DNA of 64,000 bases. Source: Echinarachnius parma. Lineage: Eukaryota; Echinodermata; Echinoidea; Clypeasteroida; Echinarachniidae. Positions within the stretch are counted from its first letter, which is position 1. Every line of letters begins with the position of its first letter. Both the position numbers and the translations under genes were made by a program. Where the stretch lies: assembly GCA_037951105.1 (NCBI GenBank), contig JBAMJV010010616.1, forward strand, positions 34,176 to 98,175, given 5' to 3'. Below, in pieces: positions 54,797 to 64,000 of the stretch. A model generated the notes under the pieces. That model searched no databases. It saw nothing but the letters and a program-made list of their open reading frames with translations, and had not been told where the DNA came from.

Positions 54797-56116
54797 TGGG
54801 CCGGTCATACTTACGGTAGCGAACGTAGTGATCCGTAGGGTAATTACTTGTGGGTCAGACGTGGTGTAAGTACGTTAAACTAGGTTAAACTACGATACAA
54901 TACGTAAAGGTACGGTGATGAGCCACATAAGAGTACAGATAAGTACGTTCAAGTACCATAAACTACGCTACACTGCGCTAGACTTCGGTAATGCGGGTGC
55001 AGCTCGCTTACGGACAGGTACGGAGTGGTACGTCTGACTACGCTTGAGTACGGTAGACTACGGAAGCAACTACGCTAGACTACGGAAGCAACTACGCTAG
55101 ACTACGCAAGACTACGCTAGACTACGCTAAACAACGTCAATATGGTATATTTATCAAATCCACAGGGAAGTATGCAGCCAGCCCGCGGTCTGGTACGGCC
55201 ATGGTGCGCTCGTGAAATTTGTCTTATTTTTTTGCTTAAACATGTCTGGAACAAAGTTGAAGGTAGTTGAACGTACTAGCATCCGTATCTACAGTACGGT
55301 ACGGTACGGTACGGTACGGATGCCGGTACGTTCAGCTACCTTCAACTACCTTCAATTACGTTCAACTCCGTTAGCCTCCACTACGTTCAACTACGTCCAC
55401 TACCGTTGTTGATCGTGGTTGAACGAAGTTGAAGGTAGTTGAACGTACTAGCCTCCGTATCGTACCGTAGTTGTCCGTGATGCTCACTTGGTATTAACTC
55501 GAGGGAGCCGTGATCTTCGATTTAATTTTTGAACATGTTCAAAAGAGCGGTACGTTAAAGGCATCCGTGATGCTAACGTACTAAACCGAAGTCTAACGTA
55601 GTATAACGCAGTACAACGTAGTCTAATGTAGTTTAACGTACTTCTTAACGTACTCAAACGTACCCTAGCGTACTCTAACGTACTATACCATGAACAGAAC
55701 TATAGCATCAGCACTCTTGGTCCAGGCATGTTTCAGCAAAAAAAAATAGACAAATTTCACAGAACTGCTATGTTTGAAAAACAAGCGCACAATGGCCGTA
55801 CCACACCACCGGCTGGCTGTTATACTCCGTGTGGAGTTGCTATTTACCGTAGTTTGACGTTCTTTAGCGTAGTCCAGCGTAGTGGCTACCGCAGTCTCTC
55901 GTACTCAAGCGTAGTCAGACGTACCACTCCGTAGTTAAGTGTACTTAAACGTACTTATCCGTACCCGTGGCCAACGACCGTATCTTAACGTAATTCAACG
56001 TAGTTCCACTTTGTTCAACTTAGTTTAACCTAGTTTAACGTACTTAAATCACTTCTGACCCACATTAAATTAACCTACGGATCACTACGTCCACTACCGT
56101 AAGAATGACCGGCCTT
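54797..56116. mobile_element. TA-flanked foldback element built from TACG-rich arrays
   Basis: 1320 bp with TA at 54795-54796 and 56117-56118. Ends TGGGCCGGTCATACTTACGG and, on the other strand, AAGGCCGGTCATTCTTACGG. The arms extend more than 100 bp (GTGATCCGTAGG, GTTAAACTAGGTTAAAC). The interior is a degenerate array of words such as CTACGCTAGACTACG and ACGTAGTNNAACGTA, inverted left against right. It has no transposase and no credible gene. Confidence 0.82.
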
Positions 56117-56226
56117 TAGTACTTTTAGTAATTCGTAAACAACAACACAATCATAATATGTATTTCTATTTTGAAAGTGAATGGAATTTTATACTACACA
56201 TTTTATAATTAGATTTGCAAACTAAC

Positions 56227-56316
56227 CTGTATGATATGTTTTCTTTCTGAGAAAGAATATAAGACAGGCGATAGACGATGTGATGATCGTCGCTGCAATC
56301 AATACCACGGGCGTAA
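56227..56316 (-). CDS. Gene C transmembrane exon
   Basis: 90 bp, phase 1-1, acceptor CCAATTATAG and donor ACAG followed by GTTAGT. It encodes VVLIAATIITSSIACLIFF and then basic LRKKTYHTG. The acceptor string and donor are the same as in gene A (1962-2045), confirming paralogy. It joins to 51934-52223 through a split Asp codon. The Ig and signal exons are not visible in 56317-64000 and probably lie beyond the right edge. Confidence 0.78.
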
Positions 56317-56350
56317 CTATAATTGGGAGCAAAACGAGTTTCAGGCTTAA

Positions 56351-57700
56351 AGGGATCTAGTAACTTTGCAAAAAGTGATGAGTGGTCAAAACAATATATA
56401 TACTCCGCAAAAAAAGAAACTGTACACTTGTATAAGTTGAAATATTTCATACTAACGTACGATAAAATGTACATGATCATGTATCAAATTAAAGGGAATT
56501 TAATCCTCTACATGCAGGGTATAACTTAAAGATGTAATCGTCCATGCATGAAATGCCATGGTCAATTAACAATAGCAAGGTCTGTTTTCAAAAATAGCAA
56601 AACAATGAGGGACCACACCATTCGACTGAAATGATAGTAAGCGTTTCACTTAAAACAAGATGAGCGGGGCAACTAAATTATGACATTATTCAACTTTATT
56701 GTTATAAACAAACTCTGGAAATACAAATTTGTCAATAAAACAGGGCCAGGTTATGAGAGCATTATCATACTGGTCTGTATTAGAGGCATGAAGCTTGTCT
56801 ATTTCATGTGTCCCCTGCAATTTTAACCATATTTACCTAGAGAAATGGCATGTTAAAGACTGCCCAACTGTTTGACCAAGTGTGACTTCAGGTTTTGAAG
56901 ATCTTTGTACTACGGTAGAATTCTTGAGAAGAATTTATACCATTTTCATGCTGAAATAAGGGCACAAACTATGGTTTTGACTAATAAAGCTTTGCCATGG
57001 AATTCCCCATTTTGTTACTTTTTGATTAAATACCACCTATAACGTTCACAATTTGTCTTCATTTATACTCTTTATTGAGATGAAGATAGAAAAGGTCACA
57101 TTTGTAATAAAACAATATGCCATCTCATGAATATAACGTTTTAGATTATGCTTATCAACATTTATATGGTTGCGTGGATGTTCCATTTTTGCTATTTTTG
57201 AAAACAGACCTTGGTGTGGTTAATTGACCGTGACAAGTCATGCATGAATGATTTCATCTGGATGTTATGCGAATATTGAAAAGGGTAATTTTATCTTTAA
57301 TTTGATATACAATATCATATATTTTATCGTTAATGAATACGAAATATTTGGTCTCATACAAGTGTCCAGTTTCTTTTTTTGCGGAGTATATTATAGTTAT
57401 CTTATATGTCCACTAGGTGTTGTGTGAAATTTCAAGGTAAATGGACTTTATATGGCCGAGTAATGAGTAAAAATGCAAAGTGACATTCACCAATTCATTG
57501 CACTCACTTTGTGCACGGTTCTGACGATCCGTTGGATAATTTGACATCTGAACACTTCAATCATAAATATCTTTTTAACGAAAGGGAAATTTGAAAAACT
57601 GAAACCTGTCCCATGCTTCTTTTGTTGATAAGAATACAACAAGGTATGAGGGAACCGGTAGAATTTCAATGGGATTTTGAGGATTTGGACAAAGTCCCTT
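56351..57700. mobile_element. Repeat family Y copy, split by a nested element
   Basis: TTAA (56347-56350) precedes AGGGATCTAGTAACTTTG. The family body resumes after the insertion with TTATAGTTATCTTATATGTC and runs to GATTTGGACAAAGTCCCTTTG near 57700. Starts only 31 bp upstream of the gene C transmembrane exon in transcription sense. Confidence 0.7.
56403..57386. mobile_element. TA-flanked 984-bp long-TIR element
   Basis: Ends CTCCGCAAAAAAAGAAACTG and its inverse, with TA at 56401-56402 and 57387-57388. The imperfect inverted arms continue for roughly 200 bp (GGTCTGTTTTCAAAAATAGC against GCTATTTTTGAAAACAGACC). Tc1/mariner-like non-autonomous element. No frame of note. Confidence 0.87.
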
Positions 57701-57895
57701 TGTATCCATGGGTAACAAATTATCTTACTGTCACATTACATATTTCCATGTTTTAGGTGAGAAATTCTTCTGAAGATATGAGATTCATATGAGGAAGCGA
57801 ACGCGTTGCACTCCACTACAGATTTACTCTGTTCACGTATGATTACTATGAATAATGATACAACAAAATGCCTCGATGAGATTATTGTTTCTTAA

Positions 57896-58092
57896 AGGTA
57901 ACGTTGAGTATTGGTCAAACTTAACTTTAGTAACCAAAACCTGCACGATTACGGTACAAACTAATAGTTATAACTTCACCATGCTCGAAAAGTATTCACA
58001 ATTACAAACGACAAAGTAAAACCCCTGTTATCATTCAAAATGAGCCGTTACAACTCAAGTGTCAAATTAACTTTAGAGAGAAGCGCTACCGT
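57896..58092. mobile_element. TTAA MITE family X, truncated
   Basis: TTAA (57892-57895) then AGGTAACGTTGAGTATTGG and the family sequence TTTAGTAACCAAAACCTGCAC...TAACTTCACCATGCTCGAAA. It breaks off near 58090. Confidence 0.65.
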
Positions 58093-61000
58093 TCTAGGTC
58101 CTCCTAATACAGGACTGTAATGCGCGGTAATAGTTACCGCGCATATTCATGTATTCTGTTCGGAGTCGCGCTAACACATGGAGAGAAGTCGAGGAGGCGC
58201 ATATATCACTGATTTTTTGCGGAATGGAGGGAAAAATCATAATTTTAATAGTTGGATCACATGATAGAGAGTGAATTGGTGGTAAGTACCGTATCATATG
58301 TATAGTTTTAAGCACAATTAGCATGCTTACAAATATTAATTCTCAGTCCCGTATTAAAGCTGGTCTGACATGCAATATATTTGAATAGCTCCCTCTTAAG
58401 GTCATCAATTTTATTCTGGTTATCACTAAAGGGCGCACGGGTGTAATTCAGGCTTTTCGACTTTTTTCTCAAAAACGCGGAGGAATAATGACGTCATTTT
58501 TTTTCAGAAAATAAATCAGAAACAATACTTAAGTTGTTATTATCTGTATTTTTATGTTGGATTTGGCATTAAGGTAATGCTATCTTCCATAATAAGCCCA
58601 AATTCTGGATAAATCTGGTAAATGATGTCTTTTTTTGATTATTCAGTGCAAAGCATGGAGATCTGGAATCCTGTAGACAAGACCAATACAAAATATGTAT
58701 TCTTCGTTCAAGGCTCATTTTATTAATTTTCCGCTGCATCAATTTTTTTTAAATTTTTTCTGTTGATAGATCTACCATGATATAGAGATATATCAAAAAA
58801 ATAGGAAACTTCATGCAATCGTTTATATTTTATCTTGGATTGAAATCATGGTGTTTAGTGTGTAAGCCTATGGGGATAATATTTACTACCGTGTGTCCTC
58901 TAGAGCTGAAAATTGCTAGTCTACAACCAAGGCGCAACTATCATATTTTTATGTTAATAAAGTTTTAAAATGTGTATTTTGTCATTAATATAATATCATT
59001 CTCATTAATGGTATTGATGTATAAAGTATCAATATTTTTGCTTCATTACTATTGCATAACTTTTAATAGAGATATGCATTCATTATGTTGACTATTCGAC
59101 ACAATGAGACTAGATTGGAGACTATCAACTATGGTCATTTGATCTGGCTGGAGGTCATTCCCCACTGTGCTGAGGCCAAGGGTTAAGTGGCGTAAACCCC
59201 CAGTATATGACATATTTATTACTTTGAGTCCAGTACTCCTAAAATAATGACCACCGCAATTGTCAGTCTACTATAGTCACGCTAGTTTTTTTTTCGCTGC
59301 ATAATTATAGCGCATGTAATAAATACTATACCGGTTTATATTCCTTACACGTACGGTACGAATCTATTATTCTTCAATCCGACTTCAAACTTCAACAGTA
59401 ATCATGGATTTGCGGTGGGTAGCCATAATGCTACTGTTCCGTGCAATTCACAGCATGCAAACTTGTTAAACTTCCAATTTTTATATTCATAGTATTATAA
59501 CTTGTATTATTTGGGCAAATTTAAGTCTAAAATTAGGAGTATGTGGAATAATGTTTGTGTGTGAACTTACAGCAGTTTAAATTGGCAACCTTGTTTACAA
59601 GAATACCACATGTTCCCGATCCAAAACGCGATCGCTGCAATGTTTACATTTTTTACGGCCATGACGTCATCTACCCGGGTAACGTTCTGCGCTTTTTTAA
59701 TACAATGTTTATCAGCTTAACATCCTGACAACGTCCTGACGTTACCTCGCTATTACCCTAGCCCGACTAGGTTGAATCCTACCGCGCTGTTGTCAGGACG
59801 TTACCCCGATTGGACCTTTTTAATACAAACGCGGTAGAATGTCTTCCTGACAACGTCCGGACGTTACCGCGACTATTTTCCTCAATTAAAAAGGGGTTTA
59901 AGTCACTTTCCTATTTCAAATTTGCATTAATGCAATGTGTTCAGTAAATGGTCGTATCTAATTAAATATTACCTTATTATTTTCCCCCCTTTTTTGCAAA
60001 AAAAAAATCCCCGAGTCTTAGAATGAGTATTCCTTATACATGCATTGGCCAGCTGATGGGAACAAGTATAATTTTTATAGAGTTATTACAGTTTTGCAAA
60101 GTAGTAGTCTGTCATTCTGTCATCTAAACATCATTGTATATGTAAGTTTTTTAGCGGGCGTCTTCAAAAGCAGAATAAGATAGAAAACTTGAGTTTAGTG
60201 TATGAACTCAGCACAGTAACCTTACTTTTGATTTACACTTATGATGTGTTTTAAACATTGTGCCATGATGGTGTCTGGTTTAACTCCACATTTTATACCA
60301 GTGATATTTTAATTCACATGGTGATACAATGATTATCAATATATACTTGGGTGTCATTGATGACTATTTATGAAAATGGCTGTGAGGAAAGAAGAAGAAA
60401 ATAGAAGTATAGAATAAGAGAAATGTTTATGTGTGGACACACCGTAATACTTAGAGTAATAGAGTACACCATCTGGAACATGCATGAAAGGAAGTGTGAA
60501 CCCAACTATATTTTACGACTTGTCCACTCTAGCTGAAATAAATCCTAGTGAGTGGTCAGGGGTTAGAGGGATCAAGGATATTTGTATTAGATTGGTACAT
60601 GCAGTATGTTGTAGGGACCACATAGCTAAGATTAGAAAATGGAAGGGTATTATCATTAAAAAAATACAACAACAATGAGATAGATGTGAAAGAACATTGG
60701 AAGAATGAGCAGAAAATTATCATGGGAAGAAAATAAGGCAGGAAACAAAAACCAAAATAAGATACAGATTTGGAAAAAAAATGTAAGTATTATACAGACA
60801 ATAAGAATAGAAGGAGAAGAGAACTATTCATTGGAAAACGGGAAATACAAGGAGAAACATCAAGAACATATAATCTGTACTATAATAAAGACGTCATATG
60901 GTATGTATGTAGTAGAAAAGAGAAAATATGAGAAGGCTGAATTGGAAAGATGACCAATGAAGAATTGGAGGAAGCTGAAATAGACAAAAAACAAATAAAC

Positions 61001-61141
61001 TAAAGCAAAAGTGATGCCAATTATGTAAGAAGCTGCAAAAAAGAAGAAGATCAAGGAAACCAAGAAAAGTGAATGAAAATGGAAAAGTATGATGGAAACT
61101 ATCTAAAGAATGTAATGTCAAAGATAGCTGGAAGAATTAAG
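58093..61141. other. Unassigned sequence right of gene C
   Basis: AT-rich, with small palindromes (ATGCGCGGTAA...TTACCGCGCAT at 58119-58143) and repeated CTGACAACGTCCTGACGTTAC words (59725-59870). Purine-rich plus-strand open frames at 60484-60678 and 60705-60953 have no recognised family, and I do not call them genes. Confidence 0.5.
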
Positions 61142-61145
61142 TTAA

Positions 61146-61572
61146 AGGGATAGTTGAGTTTTAGTCGAGAGGGCGCTACATACAATTATTTTTTGTGAGA
61201 TAATGAAAAACTGAGTGTAAAATTTGAAAGAGTACAATATTTTAATGACAGAATAAACTTTATTTTATCAAAATCGGTTCAGAAACGGCTGAAATTTCCA
61301 TAAACATAGCCATTTGTAATAAATGTGGGCCCTACAATTATTCAATAATTTTTAAATGCTTCCTCTTTTCAAAAAGTTACAAAATAGGTATTTAAATAGC
61401 TGATGGTTATTTCTCTATCTAAGCATTATTTCAACAGAACATCACAATATTTCATTCATAATGGTTGAAACCGATGAGTGTTTAGAAAACGTCCTTTTAC
61501 CTGTTAACGGCTCTTTTTTAATGATAACATGATCTTTACGAAGTCATTTGTAATTTTGTGTTCCGTTCTAAG
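61146..61572. mobile_element. TTAA MITE family X, 3'-truncated
   Basis: TTAA (61142-61145) then AGGGATAGTTGAGTTTTAG. It follows the family to ...TTTGTAATTTTGTGTTCCGTTCTA and then stops without the right terminus. Confidence 0.75.
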
Positions 61573-62469
61573 GGTTCTAAACCCCTCAAAAAAAGTTTGA
61601 TCGATCATAATTATCTCTCATATTTTTAAATAAGCATATTCGAACTTTGTGTCACAATAAAGCCCCATTATATACCTTTCAAATGGTGCATGTGATTGTG
61701 TAAATGGGGCGATTGCAGTAGCCCAGAGAATAGGGGGAGGCAGGAAGTGAAATGTCGCGAAATGGCTCAATGCAAGTTAATTTACGAGTGCATGACTGTG
61801 CAAAAATATACCGTGGGCGAGGCATGAAAAGGGGCTTAGTTTTTGAGTTCCGTAGTCCAGTTCTGGAAAGTACTTTATTTTGTCCTAGACATGTTCCAAA
61901 TATGTATATAAACCAAAAATGCAATGTTCCCATTTGCAAATTTTGGGCGTTAAGAATAAACGGCTAAAAACAAGAAATAGTTAAAATCGGTTGCTAGGGG
62001 CATATTTCTCCCTAGCAACGGTGACTATGTCCCACTTTATAACCAAATTTTGTTGTAGTATGTCCAATAAGGTATTTGAAGCAGAAAGCAATGTTCTCGT
62101 TATTAAAAATGTAGCGATTGACTGGTAAACGGCTAAAAACAAAGAAATAGTTAGATTTGGTTGCTATGGAAAAGTGCTCCTTAGCAACGTTGACAAATGT
62201 TCCTTTAAATATACAATTTTCTCTGTTTTAGATGTATATGAATACGGAAAGTAATCGTCCCTCTTTAAAAGAATAAATATTATGGATTGACAGCTGAACT
62301 TTGGTTGCTAGGGACATATTTCTCCATAGCAACGGTAAAATATGTACCTATAAATGTCCTTTTACTACCCTAAATTGTTTATATTATTTTGTTATGCAGA
62401 GAATAACTGACACCCATCAAACCATACAAACATGCATTCTCTTAACCACCTACCATGCCTTCTCCCATT

Positions 62470-63235
62470 GGGGGGGGGGGGGGGTGGGGGGGGGGGGGCG
62501 CTGGAGACACCCCCCCCCCCCCCCCCCCCACTTAAAATAAATTGCAAAAGCATAAAATAACAATTATTTGATAAATTATACTCATTGTGGTGTGAGATGG
62601 ATTGGGATGGGAGGGTGGTGTTCAACCCCTTATTTGCCCCCCCCCCCCCCTCGTCCTACCCAACCCGGGTGCGACCTATTTTTGTGGTCAGTAATGCGGA
62701 AATTTCAATATATGAACATTGTTGTCTTTAATAATGCTTATCAAACACAAGTTTTGTATTAACAAAAAATGGTTCAAGTCTGCTACATTTCAAAAAGACA
62801 AGTTGCATTCTCTGTCCTAAATGTTTGGTCTGATTCCATTACATTGTTGTTAAAATACAAAGTAAATGGAAAGTAACATTTAAACGAAAAAAGGCAGTAG
62901 AAACATTATGCCTTTACACAGTTATTTCATGCCTCTTATTATGATGACCAATATGAACTACGGTGCAGTGCGTACCCAGGATTTGGGGGGGGGGGGGGGT
63001 AGTCGTAGACAATTTTTGAAGCCAAGACCAATATTTTCGACATTTTCGAGGCCGAGACCACGGTTTATCGACATTTTCGAAGACAAGGCCACCGTTTTTC
63101 TCACTTTCGAGGCCGAGACCATCAAAAATGACGGTCGAGACCGCTAAAATTTGAAAAGGGGGGTGGGGGGGGGGGGGGGGGTTCAAACCCCCCAAAACAG
63201 TCATTTTTGGTCAAGAGGGGGGGGGGGGGGGGGTT
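62470..63235. repeat. Cluster of G and C homopolymer runs
   Basis: G runs at 62470-62484, 62486-62498, about 62985-62999, 63165-63181 and 63218-63233. C runs at 62511-62529 and about 62637-62650. Between them are degenerate repeats of TTTTCGAGGCCGAGACCA (63010-63140). Open frames here are repeat artefacts. Confidence 0.85.
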
Positions 63236-63437
63236 GAACCCCCCAACCCATCATTTCATGATGTTTTGTGAAGAATGTGTCATACTATTATTTGTTTAAC
63301 CTGTTAAAATATGGCCGAAAAAACTTTTTTGATGAACGAATGATGATGACTCGAGTATTTTTATGTGTGTTGGGGTAGACAAATGTGTTAATTAGTCTTA
63401 TACTGTACACATCTACAATATGTGAACATGTGTTAGT

Positions 63438-63510
63438 TTGTATGTGTGTGTGTGTGTGTGTGTGCTAGTGTATGTGTGTGTTTGTGCATACGTGTGTATG
63501 TGTGTGTGGG
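63438..63510. repeat. TG-rich tract
   Basis: GTATGTGTGTGTGTGTGTG and related words up to GTGTGTGGGAGAAGC. The remaining sequence to 64000 repeats parts of 63270-63420 (ATACTATTATTTGTTTA...GTTAAAATATGGCCGAAAAA) in direct orientation. Confidence 0.8.
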
Positions 63511-64000
63511 AGAAGCAAGGTAGATGGTTAAGAAAATGCATGTTTGTATGGTTGGATGAGTGTCAGTTATTCTCTGCATAACACATGCAAACAATGTAGG
63601 GTATTTAAAGAAAATTTATAGGTACATATGTTACCGTTGCTAGGGAGAAATATGTACCTAGCAACCAAAGTCCAGCTGTCAATCCATAATATTCATTTTT
63701 TTAAAGAGGGAAGATTAAATTTTGTATTCATATACATCTAAAACAGAGGAAAATTGTATATTTAGAGTAACATATGTGTCATACTATTATTTGTTTACTT
63801 GTTAAAATATGGCCGAAAAACAACTTTTTTTGATGAACAAATGATAACTCAAGTATCTATGATTGTGATGTGTATGTGATTTGTGTGTTGTGGTAGACAA
63901 GTGTGTTGTGTCTGCATTACTGATAAAGGGTGTGTTTGTGAATGTATGAGTGTGTTGATTAGTATTACTGTACACACCTAAAATATGTGAACATGTGTCT

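Larger units (their letters stand above)
52224..56226. other. Gene C intron between transmembrane and tail exons
   Basis: Holds two adjacent family X MITEs (53175-54362) and the TACG foldback element (54797-56116). 52224-53170 is AT-rich with nothing recognised. 54670-54790 has repeated GTCTGGGGG / TTCCGGGGG words. Confidence 0.6.
61980..63770. repeat. Inverted repeat pair around GTTGCTAGGG...CCTAGCAAC modules
   Basis: GGTTGCTAGGGNCATATTTCTCCNTAGCAAC occurs in three tandem-like versions (about 61990, 62158, 62303). The last is matched inverted near 63640-63665. The flanking 62215-62300 is matched inverted at 63670-63765. Probably the arms of a further TIR element or a nested repeat; ends not fixed. 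Confidence 0.55.

Noticed and set aside
58094-58324. Minus-strand open frame as an upstream Ig exon of gene C
   Set aside because: No Ig cysteine/tryptophan pattern and no phase-1 splice borders.
60484-60953. Two purine-rich plus-strand open frames as genes
   Set aside because: Lys/Glu-rich composition follows the A/G bias of the strand, and no domain or splice logic supports them.

Overview
The window is animal nuclear DNA: AT-rich, intron-rich and dominated by transposable elements, with no bacterial-type operons. The paired mini-satellite foldback elements resemble the TU elements described in sea urchin, and one SINE has an echinoderm-like look, so I infer a marine invertebrate deuterostome, probably an echinoderm. 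The species is not identifiable from the sequence alone.

The host content is three tandem paralogous receptor genes, all on the minus strand. Their exons are bounded by GT/AG sites, and every intron is in phase 1. Gene A (25488 down to 1962, continuing past the left edge) has a signal-peptide exon, a V/I-like Ig exon, a constant-like Ig exon and a transmembrane exon. Gene B (44811 to 33512) has a signal-peptide exon, a V/I-like Ig exon broken by a 2-bp deletion, a transmembrane exon and a terminal cytoplasmic exon with an ITSM-like tyrosine motif and a coiled coil. Gene C enters from the right edge and shows a transmembrane exon (56227-56316) and a terminal coiled-coil exon (51934-52223). These look like single-pass type I Ig-superfamily surface receptors.

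The introns and intergenic spaces are packed with mobile DNA. 3549-6217 and 42362-44479 are two copies, in opposite orientation, of a foldback element whose terminal inverted repeats are arrays of a 15-bp unit; the first copy carries a nested 429-bp TIR element. 7876-11900 is a minus-strand LTR retrotransposon with two 915-bp LTRs that look identical and no pol gene. 13323-18400 is a decayed DIRS-type retroelement with 140-bp inverted terminal repeats and a diagnostic internal complementary region. 20208-24410 is a broken L1/Tx1-like LINE. 46693-50447 is a three-layer nest of TA-, TAA- and TTAA-flanked elements. 54797-56116 is a TA-flanked foldback element built from a TACG-rich motif. Two TTAA-flanked MITE families occur at ten or more places.

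Simple repeats are conspicuous: a GAA tract of about 270 bp, CA/TG tracts, and about twenty pure G or C runs of 12-26 bp. No rRNA, CRISPR or convincing functional tRNA gene was seen. Only tRNA-like sequences with Pol III boxes are present.
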